Assembly: GCA_021779195.1 (NCBI GenBank)
Contig: JAJYBB010000013.1
Span: 1-64,000, forward strand
Source of the DNA: Bacteroidota bacterium
GTDB taxonomy: Bacteria > Bacteroidota > Bacteroidia > Bacteroidales > Paludibacteraceae
Length of the DNA: 64,000 bases
Direction: 5' to 3'
How positions within the stretch are numbered: position 1 is the stretch's first letter; every line of letters begins with the position of its first letter. Made by a program: the position numbers and the translations under genes. The notes beneath the pieces are model-generated. The model saw only the letters and a program-made list of their open reading frames with translations. It did no database searches and was not told the DNA's origin. This document shows, piece by piece, positions 1 to 7,438 of this stretch.

Positions 1-161
1 CGTTTTGTTTTAAATTCTGGCTTATGCCAAAACAAAAATACAAAACTTCTTAATAAAGTAACCTTACCGAATGCGCATAATTTTCATTCTCTCGGGCGTC
101 AAGTTTGTGTCATGTGGGTTTCATATTGATTTTTTAATAAGATTATTTGATGATCGAGCTG

Positions 162-169
162 CAAAGATA
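162..169 (-). promoter_or_regulatory. Candidate -7 promoter element, leftward, gene outside window
   Basis: The minus strand reads TATCTTTG, a match to the Bacteroidota -7 consensus TAnnTTTG. No gene starts between here and the left edge, so the transcript would have a leader of at least about 155 nt before a gene beyond position 1. An inverted repeat (4-11 with 30-37, inner TGGC/GCCA) lies in that leader and may be a structured element. The function is unknown. Confidence 0.4.
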
Positions 170-272
170 AGTGTTTATTGCTTTTAAATAGTTTTTTGAA
201 CAGCGAATTTTATTTGATCGATATTAATCGATGGAGAAGATATAAATTGCAAACATTTAAATTAAAAATGAA

Positions 273-1220
273 TTAGAGAACAGTTTTCTTTTGGTCAAAT
301 TCCATGATTGAAACTGCTTCTTTGTCTTTTTTTAGTTGTTCTGTCAGTGTGTTAATATCGTTGAATTTTATTTCCTCCCTTATTTTGTCATAAAACTGAA
401 CTGCAACAGTTTCACCATAAATATTTTGGTCAAAATCAAGTATATGAACTTCCAGACTCAAATTGTTTCCATTTGCCACCGTTGGACGAAACCCGATATT
501 CATCATTCCTTTATACCATTTTTCTTTAACAATAATTCCGACTGCATATACTCCATTTCCCGGAATTAATTTATCGGTAAAATCGGGACGGATATTTGCC
601 GTGGGAAATGCAATTTGCCGACCAAGTTGAAATCCTTCGACGACTGTGCCTGTAAATGAGTAGCGATAGGCTAATAACCGATTTGCTTTACCGATTTCAC
701 CATTACTTAATGCATGACGGATTTCGGAGGAACTAACGTGTGAATCGGTTTGAGTTTCGAATCGCGAAGCCTGAAAAACTTCCATGCCGATGGCATTACC
801 ATAGATTTTATATGCTGGAAATCCATCGGCACGGTTGTGTCCGAACCGATGATCATGCCCGACCAATAAGAACCGAACGCCGCAACGGGTATAAAGTATT
901 TCGTTTAAAAATGCTGCGGCTGAAAGCGAAGCCATTTTTTCGTCGAAATTCAATACATAACATTTATCGATTCCGCAATCCGAAAGTAGTGCCAGCTTTT
1001 CGTCAAGTGAAGTAAGTAAAAGTGGTTGAAAATCAGAATGTAAAACCTTTCGAGGATGAATGTCAAAAGTAATTACAGAGCTTTTCAAATTTTTTTCGGA
1101 AGCAAATGCTTTTAACTGTTCGATAAGGAAACGATGTCCGGAATGTACGCCATCAAAAAATCCAACAGTTGCCACACATGGTGAATTATCCATTATTCCC
1201 GATTGGTAAATGATTTTCAT
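273..1220 (-). CDS. ribF: Bifunctional riboflavin kinase/FMN adenylyltransferase (RibF)
   Basis: The enzyme phosphorylates riboflavin to FMN and then adenylylates FMN to FAD in the cytoplasm. The N-terminal nucleotidyltransferase domain carries GFFDGVHSGH at residues 20-29, the HxGH-type ATP-binding motif. The C-terminal flavokinase domain carries FPTANI beginning near residue 205 and GNGVYAVG after it. At 315 residues the length fits the family. The start is taken at 1220 (MKIIYQ). An alternative ATG at 1253 would overlap the upstream HAD gene, whereas 1220 leaves a 10-bp gap to that gene's stop. It is probably co-transcribed with the HAD phosphatase upstream. That partner could act on a flavin or sugar phosphate, but nothing in the sequence shows this. 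Confidence 0.95.
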   Translation of the reverse strand: MKIIYQSGIMDNSPCVATVGFFDGVHSGHRFLIEQLKAFASEKNLKSSVITFDIHPRKVLHSDFQPLLLTSLDEKLALLSDCGIDKCYVLNFDEKMASLSAAAFLNEILYTRCGVRFLLVGHDHRFGHNRADGFPAYKIYGNAIGMEVFQASRFETQTDSHVSSSEIRHALSNGEIGKANRLLAYRYSFTGTVVEGFQLGRQIAFPTANIRPDFTDKLIPGNGVYAVGIIVKEKWYKGMMNIGFRPTVANGNNLSLEVHILDFDQNIYGETVAVQFYDKIREEIKFNDINTLTEQLKKDKEAVSIMEFDQKKTVL

Positions 1221-1230
1221 AAATTGCAGA

Positions 1231-1866
1231 TTATCTAAATGTTTCGGGATCAAGTAAAAAATCTAACGATTGGTTTTTTTGTACCCAATGCGTTTGAAAT
1301 CCTGATTTTCGTGCTTGTTCGATATTTTTTAACCCATCGTCTAAAAACAAACAATTGCCTGCTGAAACGCGTTCGTGTTCAAGTAATGTTTCAAAAATTT
1401 CGATATCAGGTTTTGCCATGTGCATCTCATACGAAAAATAACAGGCATCAAAAATGTCATCTATTGCTTTACCGGCTTTGGCAAATTCGTTTGCCAGACT
1501 AATTTCGATATGCAAAGGATTGGTATTACTTAACGCAACAATTCTGAATTGTTTTTTAAGTTTTGAAAGTAAATCAATTCGTTTTTGGGGAATATCTACT
1601 AAAAATGAACACCAAGCTGCATCAATTTCAGCATCCAAAATTTCCCGTGTCGACAATCGGCGAAGCTGTTCCCGAAATTCGGGCACAGAAATTTGACCTT
1701 TTTCAAACTGAAGAAAAAAATCAGATTGCCCGAAATTACTTAAATATTTTTCAACATTATCAATGCCTAATTTGTTGATATTTTGAATACAAAGCGGTAA
1801 ATCGAGATTGATAATCACGCCACCTAAATCGAAAATGAGTGTAGAAATATTTTTGAAATGCTCCAT
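1231..1866 (-). CDS. HAD-superfamily phosphatase, YihX-like
   Basis: This is a 211-residue haloacid dehalogenase-type hydrolase. Motif I is FDLGGV with the nucleophile Asp at about residue 13. In this subgroup the usual second Asp is replaced by Gly, as in YihX-type glucose-1-phosphatases (DLGNV). A Ser-Asn-Thr motif II (LSNTNP), a lysine in MAKPD (motif III) and FLDDGLKNI (motif IV) are all visible. The substrate cannot be told from sequence. The start is set at 1866 because longer starts (1899, 1944) approach or lie upstream of the promoter element at 1934-1941, and the first beta strand begins just after 1866. It is the first gene of a probable two-gene operon with ribF. Confidence 0.85.
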   Translation of the reverse strand: MEHFKNISTLIFDLGGVIINLDLPLCIQNINKLGIDNVEKYLSNFGQSDFFLQFEKGQISVPEFREQLRRLSTREILDAEIDAAWCSFLVDIPQKRIDLLSKLKKQFRIVALSNTNPLHIEISLANEFAKAGKAIDDIFDACYFSYEMHMAKPDIEIFETLLEHERVSAGNCLFLDDGLKNIEQARKSGFQTHWVQKNQSLDFLLDPETFR

Positions 1867-1914
1867 TCGTTGATAAAAAAACGGTGATAGTTTTTGCATT
1901 CTCACAAAATTTAT

Positions 1915-1922
1915 TACTTTTG
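1915..1922 (+). promoter_or_regulatory. -7 promoter element for the CAU tRNA
   Basis: The plus strand reads TACTTTTG (TAnnTTTG consensus), 40 bp upstream of the tRNA. It sits 12 bp from the opposing element that drives the HAD-ribF operon, so the two promoters are divergent and their polymerase footprints would overlap. Confidence 0.6.
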
Positions 1923-1933
1923 CAATCGCTTTG

Positions 1934-1941
1934 CAAAGATA
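1934..1941 (-). promoter_or_regulatory. -7 promoter element for HAD phosphatase-ribF
   Basis: The minus strand reads TATCTTTG followed by CAA, a strong match to the Bacteroidota -7 element. Transcription would begin near 1927, leaving a leader of about 60 nt before the chosen HAD start at 1866. The element rules out the start codon at 1944. Confidence 0.65.
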
Positions 1942-1961
1942 CATAAAATCCTGTAATAGTA

Positions 1962-2036
1962 GGGCCCATAGCTCAGTTGGTTAGTAGCACCTGACTCATA
2001 ATCAGGGGGTCGTTGGTTCAAGCCCAACTGGGCCCA
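1962..2036 (+). tRNA. tRNA with CAU anticodon (Met or Ile2)
   Basis: The acceptor stem is GGGCCCA paired with TGGGCCC, discriminator A. The anticodon stem is CCTGA/TCAGG around the loop CTCATAA, anticodon CAT. The T arm is GTTGG-TTCAAGC-CCAAC. CCA is not encoded. A CAT anticodon could be elongator Met or lysidine-modified Ile2; it lacks the initiator-type loop and three G-C pairs. The D arm is odd: GCTC faces GTAGC, one T more than the usual GAGC, giving a bulge and a total of 75 nt. A strong terminator follows at once. Confidence 0.9.
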
Positions 2037-2047
2037 CTCTTAATGAA

Positions 2048-2081
2048 ACACTTATACATTGAGTTGTATAAGTGTTTTTTT
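2048..2081 (+). terminator. Rho-independent terminator after the CAU tRNA
   Basis: A perfect 10-bp stem (2048-2057 with 2066-2075, ACACTTATAC and its complement) with an 8-nt loop is followed by a run of seven T. It lies 12 bp past the tRNA end. Confidence 0.85.
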
Positions 2082-2572
2082 ATATTATCTGAAATATGAC
2101 AGAAAATTTTATCATTTATAGTGAAAATTCCATTGTTGCCATATTGCGTTATATCAGAAAATGTAGATTTGAGAAATTGTACTCATATTTTGCCATGGTT
2201 ACCAATTTGAATGAATCTGTATTTATTGACTTCAGTCAATATTTTCTATTCATTATTGTTTCATTTAAAATATTCCAGGGTGTGGTTATTCTTCTGGCAT
2301 TGGAATTTTGCGCTGTTTATAAACGATTGAATTAGTTTAGTTTACATAATTTATTTGATAATTTTCTTGTAAAACGATCGTGTTTTTTGTTGGTTTCTTC
2401 ACAGATAGTTTTGATTTAAGTCAACATGTGTTTACGTTGAAATATAAGTATTTATATATAAAATTATGTAAATTATTTTCCTTTAATAGTTTTTTTCATT
2501 TTAAATTGGAGACTATCCACAATATTTTTGTAATTTTTTCTGATTTTGCTTGGGAGAAACGAATATTTGCCT
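2082..2572. other. AT-rich spacer without a convincing gene
   Basis: About 490 bp between the two tRNA transcription units. A 79-codon open frame (2096-2335, plus) has the composition of random AT-rich sequence, with no recognisable domain and no promoter of its own downstream of the terminator. I see no repeats or structured element here. Confidence 0.5.
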
Positions 2573-2580
2573 TATCTTTG
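2573..2580 (+). promoter_or_regulatory. -7 promoter element for tRNA-Arg
   Basis: The plus strand reads TATCTTTG, 19 bp upstream of the tRNA, with a TTG at 2550-2552 about 20 bp further upstream as a plausible -33 element. This is one of the best promoter matches in the window. Confidence 0.65.
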
Positions 2581-2599
2581 CACTCGCAAAAACAAAAAA

Positions 2600-2673
2600 G
2601 GCCCCGTGGCTCAACTGAATAGAGTATCTGACTACGGATCAGAAGGTTACAGGTTTGAATCCTGTCGGGGTCA
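2600..2673 (+). tRNA. tRNA-Arg(ACG)
   Basis: The acceptor stem is GGCCCCG with CGGGGTC (one G-T pair), discriminator A. The D arm is GCTC/GAGT. The anticodon stem is TCTGA/TCAGA around CTACGGA, anticodon ACG. The T arm is ACAGG-TTTGAAT-CCTGT. It is 74 nt and CCA is not encoded. The A at position 34 is expected to be read as inosine. Confidence 0.95.
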
Positions 2674-2683
2674 CTGAAATGAT

Positions 2684-2726
2684 AAAACTACATGTCTGAA
2701 TATCAGGTATGTAGTTTTCTTTTTTA
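2684..2726 (+). terminator. Rho-independent terminator after tRNA-Arg
   Basis: A 10-bp stem (AAAACTACAT at 2684-2693 with its complement at 2709-2718) is followed by TTTTCTTTTTT, 10 bp past the tRNA. Confidence 0.75.
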
Positions 2727-2777
2727 GTACTAGTTTTGGATCCCTAGTTGTAAGGATTCAAATGGACAATAATATAG

Positions 2778-2820
2778 AAAAACCAATGCATATTTACTAA
2801 AAAATAGCATTGGTTTTCTT
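2778..2820 (-). terminator. Terminator between tRNA-Arg and pheS, probably bidirectional
   Basis: An 11-bp perfect stem (AAAACCAATGC, 2779-2789 with 2807-2817) is flanked by A-runs and T-runs on either side. It sits downstream of pheS on the minus strand and could also stop read-through from the tRNA. Confidence 0.65.
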
Positions 2821-2890
2821 AATGATTGATCTAAAGCCGATCTTAATTTGTAAGTATATAAGATTCGAGAAATTTTGATTTTTATAGTTT

Positions 2891-3910
2891 TTAATGTGCT
2901 GATTCAAATTGCTTTAAAAAACGAATGTCATTTTCGGAAAACATACGTAGATCTTTTACCTGGTACTTTAAGTTGGTGATTCTTTCCACGCCCATACCAA
3001 AAGCATATCCCGAGTAAATTTTTGAATCAATGCCGCAATTTTCGAGCACGGCGGGATCGACCATACCACAACCCAGAATCTCAACCCATCCTGTATATTT
3101 GCAAAAAGGGCAACCTTCACCTCCGCAAATATTACATGAAATATCCATTTCGGCACTTGGCTCGGTAAATGGGAAATAGGAGGGTCGTAGACGAATTTGT
3201 GTATGCTCGCCAAACATTTCTTTTGCAAAATACATCAGGGCTTGTTTTAAATCGGCAAATGAAACATCTTTATCAATATATAGTCCTTCTACTTGATGAA
3301 AAAAACAATGAGCCCGATATGAAATGGCCTCGTTTCGGTAAACCCGTCCGGGAAATATCATACGAATGGGTGGTTTTTGGGTAGTCATTACCCTGGTTTG
3401 AACCGAAGAAGTGTGTGTTCGCAACACGATATCGGGATTTTGTTCAATGAAAAATGTGTCTTGCATATCTCGTGCCGGATGTTCGGGCGGGAAATTCAGT
3501 GCTCCGAAAACATGCCAGTCATCTTCTATTTCGGGACCTTCTGCAATTGTAAAACCGATTCGTGAAAAAATATCGATAATTTGATGTTTAACTAAAGACA
3601 GTGGATGACGTGAACCCAGCAAAACCGGATCAGCTGTTCGGGTCAGGTCGGAATGTTGCTCATTTTTATCAGACTGATTAAATGAATCTTTTAAATCGTT
3701 TATTTTGCTTTGAGCTGCATTTTTAAGTTCGTTCAATAATTGACCAACTTCACGTTTCTCTTCATTTGCCACATTTTTAAAATCGGTGAATAACTCAGAG
3801 ATTAATCCTTTCTTGCTTAAATATTTAATTCGAAGTGCTTCTAAGTCTTCCTGATTTGAGGCAGCCAGTTGATTTACATCGTCTAATAGTTCTTTAATTC
3901 GATTCTTCAT
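2891..3910 (-). CDS. pheS: Phenylalanine--tRNA ligase alpha subunit
   Basis: This is the catalytic alpha subunit of the (alpha-beta)2 enzyme that charges tRNA-Phe in the cytoplasm. It has 339 residues, normal for the family. An N-terminal coiled coil (residues 1-90) binds tRNA. The class II core follows, with the motif-2 region MIFPGRVYRNE, the Phe-pocket strand with FTEPSAEMDI, and motif 3 as FGMGVERI near the C-terminus. Four cysteines in CNICGGEGCPFC form a zinc-finger-like cluster found in many bacterial PheS. pheT is not in the window, so the subunits are encoded apart or pheT lies elsewhere. It is a single-gene unit with its own promoter and terminator. Confidence 0.97.
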   Translation of the reverse strand: MKNRIKELLDDVNQLAASNQEDLEALRIKYLSKKGLISELFTDFKNVANEEKREVGQLLNELKNAAQSKINDLKDSFNQSDKNEQHSDLTRTADPVLLGSRHPLSLVKHQIIDIFSRIGFTIAEGPEIEDDWHVFGALNFPPEHPARDMQDTFFIEQNPDIVLRTHTSSVQTRVMTTQKPPIRMIFPGRVYRNEAISYRAHCFFHQVEGLYIDKDVSFADLKQALMYFAKEMFGEHTQIRLRPSYFPFTEPSAEMDISCNICGGEGCPFCKYTGWVEILGCGMVDPAVLENCGIDSKIYSGYAFGMGVERITNLKYQVKDLRMFSENDIRFLKQFESAH

Positions 3911-3993
3911 TTTTTTAAGTATCTTGTTCTTAATATAATATGATGATTACAGCCACGTCGGTTATAATTATCGGTTATACATTATTTTGTTCA

Positions 3994-4001
3994 CAAAAGT
4001 A
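3994..4001 (-). promoter_or_regulatory. -7 promoter element for pheS
   Basis: The minus strand reads TACTTTTG, 83 bp upstream of the pheS start. The leader of about 75 nt shows no clear attenuator. Confidence 0.5.
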
Positions 4002-4075
4002 ATCAAATTTCGATAAAGTTTGGACAGCCATAAAAAAATATCGGTTTTTTGCAGCACTATGTCTGAATTTTAGCT

Positions 4076-4083
4076 TATATTTG
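4076..4083 (+). promoter_or_regulatory. -7 promoter element for the DUF2461 gene
   Basis: The plus strand reads TATATTTG, 22 bp upstream of the ATG at 4106, giving a short leader. Confidence 0.55.
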
Positions 4084-4105
4084 TGCGATGTTAATTGAAT
4101 AAATT

Positions 4106-4786
4106 ATGTTGGTGAATGATATTTTGAATTTTTTGAATGAATTGAAAGTCAATAATAATCGTGAATGGTTTGCCGTAAATAAATCGCGATATGACAGTCT
4201 ACGTATGGGTTATGAGCAGATCGTGAAACAGTTGATTCTTGAAATTTCGATTTTTGATGAAGAAATTAAACATGTACAAGTAAAAGATTGTGTTTTTCGT
4301 ATTTACAGAGATACACGTTTTTCGCACGATAAAACGCCTTACAAAACTCATTTCGGGGCTTATATTGCTGCTGAAGGCGGACGTAAAAGTCAACGAGGCG
4401 GTTATTACCTGCATATTGATCCTGCCGGAAGCTTTATTGCTGTTGGAATATGGTCGCCCGAACCGGATTTATTAAAAGTTTTGCGTCAGAGCGTGTTCAT
4501 TAATATAGAGGAGTTTAATGCAATTCGTAAGCAAAAAGATTTTGCTGCAAATTTTCCGTTCTTTTTTGAAGAAAATAAGCTGAAAACAGTTCCTCGCAAT
4601 TTTCCAAAAGATTTTCAGGATGCAGATTTATTAAAGTTGAAACATTATATCGTTGAACATCAATTGACTGATACCGTGGTTTGTTCAGAAAATGTTGTAA
4701 CTAAGATTGCTGAGTTAGCCAAAATAGCTTATCCATTGAACCGTTTCCTAAATTATTCAATTGATGAAAAAATTAATGGTTTGTGA
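4106..4786 (+). CDS. DUF2461 family protein
   Basis: A 226-residue cytoplasmic protein of the DUF2461 (TIGR02453) family, whose biochemical role is not established. The recognisable signature runs from NNNREWF near residue 17 through the conserved block FRIYRDTRFSHDKTPYKTH near residues 72-90 and a GGYYLHI strand. The length is typical and there is no signal peptide. It is the first gene of a rightward run with the YhcH-family gene (52 bp downstream) and the branching enzyme, so the three may be co-transcribed, though nothing links their functions. Confidence 0.85.
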   Translation: MLVNDILNFLNELKVNNNREWFAVNKSRYDSLRMGYEQIVKQLILEISIFDEEIKHVQVKDCVFRIYRDTRFSHDKTPYKTHFGAYIAAEGGRKSQRGGYYLHIDPAGSFIAVGIWSPEPDLLKVLRQSVFINIEEFNAIRKQKDFAANFPFFFEENKLKTVPRNFPKDFQDADLLKLKHYIVEHQLTDTVVCSENVVTKIAELAKIAYPLNRFLNYSIDEKINGL

Positions 4787-4838
4787 AAGGAGTTTAATTA
4801 TAGTCCATTAGAAATAAACATTATAACAATATCTTTTT

Positions 4839-5285
4839 ATGATTTTAGATTCTTTACAAAATGCAGGAATATATGAATCGATACATCCGCATTTCCGACA
4901 AGCTTTCGAGTTTTTACGTTCGACTGATTTACAACAATTACCTCTTGGAAAAATTGAGCTCGATGGCATCAATTTATTTGTTAACGTAGTTGAAATAAAT
5001 GCACAAACAACTTCAGAGGCTAAATTGGAAACGCATCAACGATATATCGACATTCAACTGCCGATTTCTTCATCCGAAACTATGGGCTGGATTGCCGGAA
5101 GCGAATTGAAATTACTGGCTATGGAGTACAACGTAGAAAAGGATGTGGCTTTTTTTGGTGATAAAGCTACCAATTTTTTTGATGTTAGCCCTTATGAATT
5201 TGTAGTGTTTTTTCCATCAGATGGTCATCAACCTGGCATTGCCGACCGATCGCACAAAAAAATAATCGTTAAAGTGCTGGTTTAG
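4839..5285 (+). CDS. YhcH/YjgK/YiaL family (DUF386) protein
   Basis: A 148-residue single-domain beta-barrel (cupin-like) protein. Family features visible here are the opening MILDSL, ETHQRYIDIQLPISS with the conserved His and Asp, and a C-terminal FFPSDGHQPG carrying a further His. Relatives include YhcH and the biofilm/sugar-associated YjgK and EbgC; some are thought to act on anomers of sugars. That activity is family knowledge and is not shown here. It sits 67 bp before the branching enzyme gene, which fits a loose link to sugar metabolism. Confidence 0.85.
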   Translation: MILDSLQNAGIYESIHPHFRQAFEFLRSTDLQQLPLGKIELDGINLFVNVVEINAQTTSEAKLETHQRYIDIQLPISSSETMGWIAGSELKLLAMEYNVEKDVAFFGDKATNFFDVSPYEFVVFFPSDGHQPGIADRSHKKIIVKVLV

Positions 5286-5352
5286 ATATAATCGATTGAT
5301 CGAGTCATTTTAAAAAAACGAATTGGAAAACAATTAATTGCCTGATATATTT

Positions 5353-7353
5353 ATGAGAGAGCTTGAAATTTTAAAGTCTGATCCATGGCTTGCTCCTTAT
5401 GCCAATGCCATCGTAGGTCGTTATGAGTATTTTGAGAGTGTCGAAAAGAAATTGACAGGCGAGGGGACGAGTTTATCAGATTTTGCTACCGGATATTTAT
5501 ATTTCGGATTACACCGATTACCCGATGGATGGGTTTTCAGGGAATGGGCACCCAATGCATCGGCAATTTTTATGATTGGTGATTTTAATAATTGGCAGCG
5601 GCATCCCGAATACCAGCTAAAGAAAATGCAAAACGGAATTTGGGAAATCCGTTTACCAGATTATGCCATTGCGCATACACAACTTTATAAATTGTTGGTA
5701 GAGTGGGAAGGTGGAAGTGGTGAACGTATTCCTGCTTGGGCTCGAAGGGTTGTGCAAGACGAAGAAACAAAAATTTTCAGTGCTCAGGTTTGGAATCCAA
5801 TTAAACCATATACATTTAAAATCAAGAAGTTCGTTCCCAAAGTTGATCCACTGTTAATTTACGAATGTCATATTGGAATGTCGGGCATGGAAGAAAAAGT
5901 ATCTTCCTACGATGAGTTTCGACGCAATATTTTGCCACGAATTCACAGAGCCGGATATAATTGTATTCAAGTTATGGCTATTCAGGAACATCCATATTAT
6001 GGCTCTTTTGGTTATCATGTTTCGAGTTTTTTTGCTGCTTCTTCCCGCTTTGGAACGCCAGATGAATTAAAACACTTGATTGATGATGCTCATGAATTGG
6101 GTATTTCGGTTATTATGGATATTGTTCATTCACATGCAGTTAGAAATGAAGTAGAAGGTTTGGGACGTTTTGATGGCACGCCCTATCAGTATTTTCATGG
6201 TGGCTCTCGCCGTGAACATCCGGCTTGGGACTCGCTTTGTTTGGATTATGCCAAACCGGCTGTGCTTCACTTTTTACTTTCAAATTGTAAATTTTGGATT
6301 GAAGAATACAAATTCGATGGTTTCAGGTTCGATGGAGTAACCTCCATGTTGTATCGCAGTCATGGATTAGGTGAGGATTTTAATGGTTACGATTCATATT
6401 ATAACCTGAATCAAGATGGTGATGCAATTTGTTATCTTACGTTGGCAAATAAACTGATTCATCAAGTGAATCCGCATGCCATTTCTATTGCTGAAGAAAT
6501 GAGCGGTATGCCCGGGTTAGCTAATAAAGTTGAACATGGCGGCTTAGGATTTGATTATCGTTTAGCCATGGGTATTCCCGACTTTTGGATTAAAATGATC
6601 AAAGAAGTGCGGGATGAAGACTGGAATGTCGGGAAAATTTACTGGGAATTAACCAATCGACGTTCTGACGAAAAAACGATTAGTTATGCCGAAAGCCATG
6701 ATCAAGCATTGGTTGGTGATAAAACAATTATTTTCAGACTGATAGATGCCGATATGTACTGGCACATGCAACGTGGTGACAATACGCTGACTGTGGATAG
6801 GGGAGTGGCATTACATAAAATGATACGACTTATCACAGCCACAACTATCAATGGGGGGTATTTGAATTTTATGGGCAATGAATTCGGACATCCTGAATGG
6901 ATTGATTTTCCGCGTGAAGGCAATGGGTGGTCATACAAATATGCACGTCGACAGTGGAGTCTATTTGATAATGAGCGATTTTTATATCATGGTTTAGGTG
7001 AATTTGACCGAGCTATGATCACGTTGATTGAGTCGGTTCCGAATTTTAATTTAATCCCGATACTCCAACTTTGGGACAAGGAAAATGACCGGGTGTTGGC
7101 TTATCAGCGGGGTGATCTGATTTTTGTGTTTAACTTTAATGGCTTAAAATCGTTTACAGACTATGGTATTTTAGCCGATAAAGGTAGTTATAAAATCGTG
7201 TTAAATACTGATAACGGTTACTTTGGAGGTTTTGACCTGATAGATGAAGATATGGAATATTTTACGCTTACAAACCAAAAAGAACTCGTCGGGAAAGAAT
7301 GGCTCAAGTTGTATATTCCTGCCCGAACCGCTTTTGTTTTGAAGAAGCAATAA
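5353..7353 (+). CDS. glgB: 1,4-alpha-glucan branching enzyme, eukaryotic-type (GH13)
   Basis: The enzyme makes the alpha-1,6 branches of glycogen. It has 666 residues: an N-terminal CBM48 domain (about 45-140) then a GH13 barrel. Barrel motifs are DIVHSH (region I), GFRFDGV with nucleophile Asp at about 327 (region II), IAEEMSG with acid/base Glu at about 381 (region III) and YAESHDQ (region IV). An all-beta C-terminal domain follows. The order and wording match the eukaryote-like GH13_8 group found in many Bacteroidota rather than E. coli-type GlgB. The ATG at 5353 (MRELEIL) fits relatives better than the TTG at 5338. No other glycogen genes are adjacent. A bidirectional terminator follows. 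Confidence 0.93.
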   Translation: MRELEILKSDPWLAPYANAIVGRYEYFESVEKKLTGEGTSLSDFATGYLYFGLHRLPDGWVFREWAPNASAIFMIGDFNNWQRHPEYQLKKMQNGIWEIRLPDYAIAHTQLYKLLVEWEGGSGERIPAWARRVVQDEETKIFSAQVWNPIKPYTFKIKKFVPKVDPLLIYECHIGMSGMEEKVSSYDEFRRNILPRIHRAGYNCIQVMAIQEHPYYGSFGYHVSSFFAASSRFGTPDELKHLIDDAHELGISVIMDIVHSHAVRNEVEGLGRFDGTPYQYFHGGSRREHPAWDSLCLDYAKPAVLHFLLSNCKFWIEEYKFDGFRFDGVTSMLYRSHGLGEDFNGYDSYYNLNQDGDAICYLTLANKLIHQVNPHAISIAEEMSGMPGLANKVEHGGLGFDYRLAMGIPDFWIKMIKEVRDEDWNVGKIYWELTNRRSDEKTISYAESHDQALVGDKTIIFRLIDADMYWHMQRGDNTLTVDRGVALHKMIRLITATTINGGYLNFMGNEFGHPEWIDFPREGNGWSYKYARRQWSLFDNERFLYHGLGEFDRAMITLIESVPNFNLIPILQLWDKENDRVLAYQRGDLIFVFNFNGLKSFTDYGILADKGSYKIVLNTDNGYFGGFDLIDEDMEYFTLTNQKELVGKEWLKLYIPARTAFVLKKQ

Positions 7354-7380
7354 TGTGTTAACTACATATCAAAATTATTT

Positions 7381-7425
7381 CATAAAGCTCCGAAAATCAT
7401 TTATACTGTTTTTCGGAGCTTTATG
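7381..7425 (+). terminator. Bidirectional terminator between glgB and the thiamin receptor
   Basis: A stem of about 16 bp (7381-7396 with 7409-7425, core AAAGCTCCGAAAA) separates two converging genes. T-rich sequence follows on the plus strand and the A-rich arm gives a U-tract on the minus strand. Confidence 0.8.
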
Positions 7426-7438
7426 ATTTATATTATTT

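Noticed and set aside
3-37. Inverted repeat at the left edge considered as a terminator or riboswitch
   Set aside because: The stem has a six-base asymmetric bulge, no clear poly-T run follows on either strand, and the gene it would belong to is outside the window.
2096-2335. 79-codon open frame between two tRNA genes
   Set aside because: It begins just after a strong terminator, has no promoter or domain, and its composition is that of random AT-rich sequence.
2380-2622. 80-codon open frame
   Set aside because: It runs through the promoter and into the tRNA-Arg gene.
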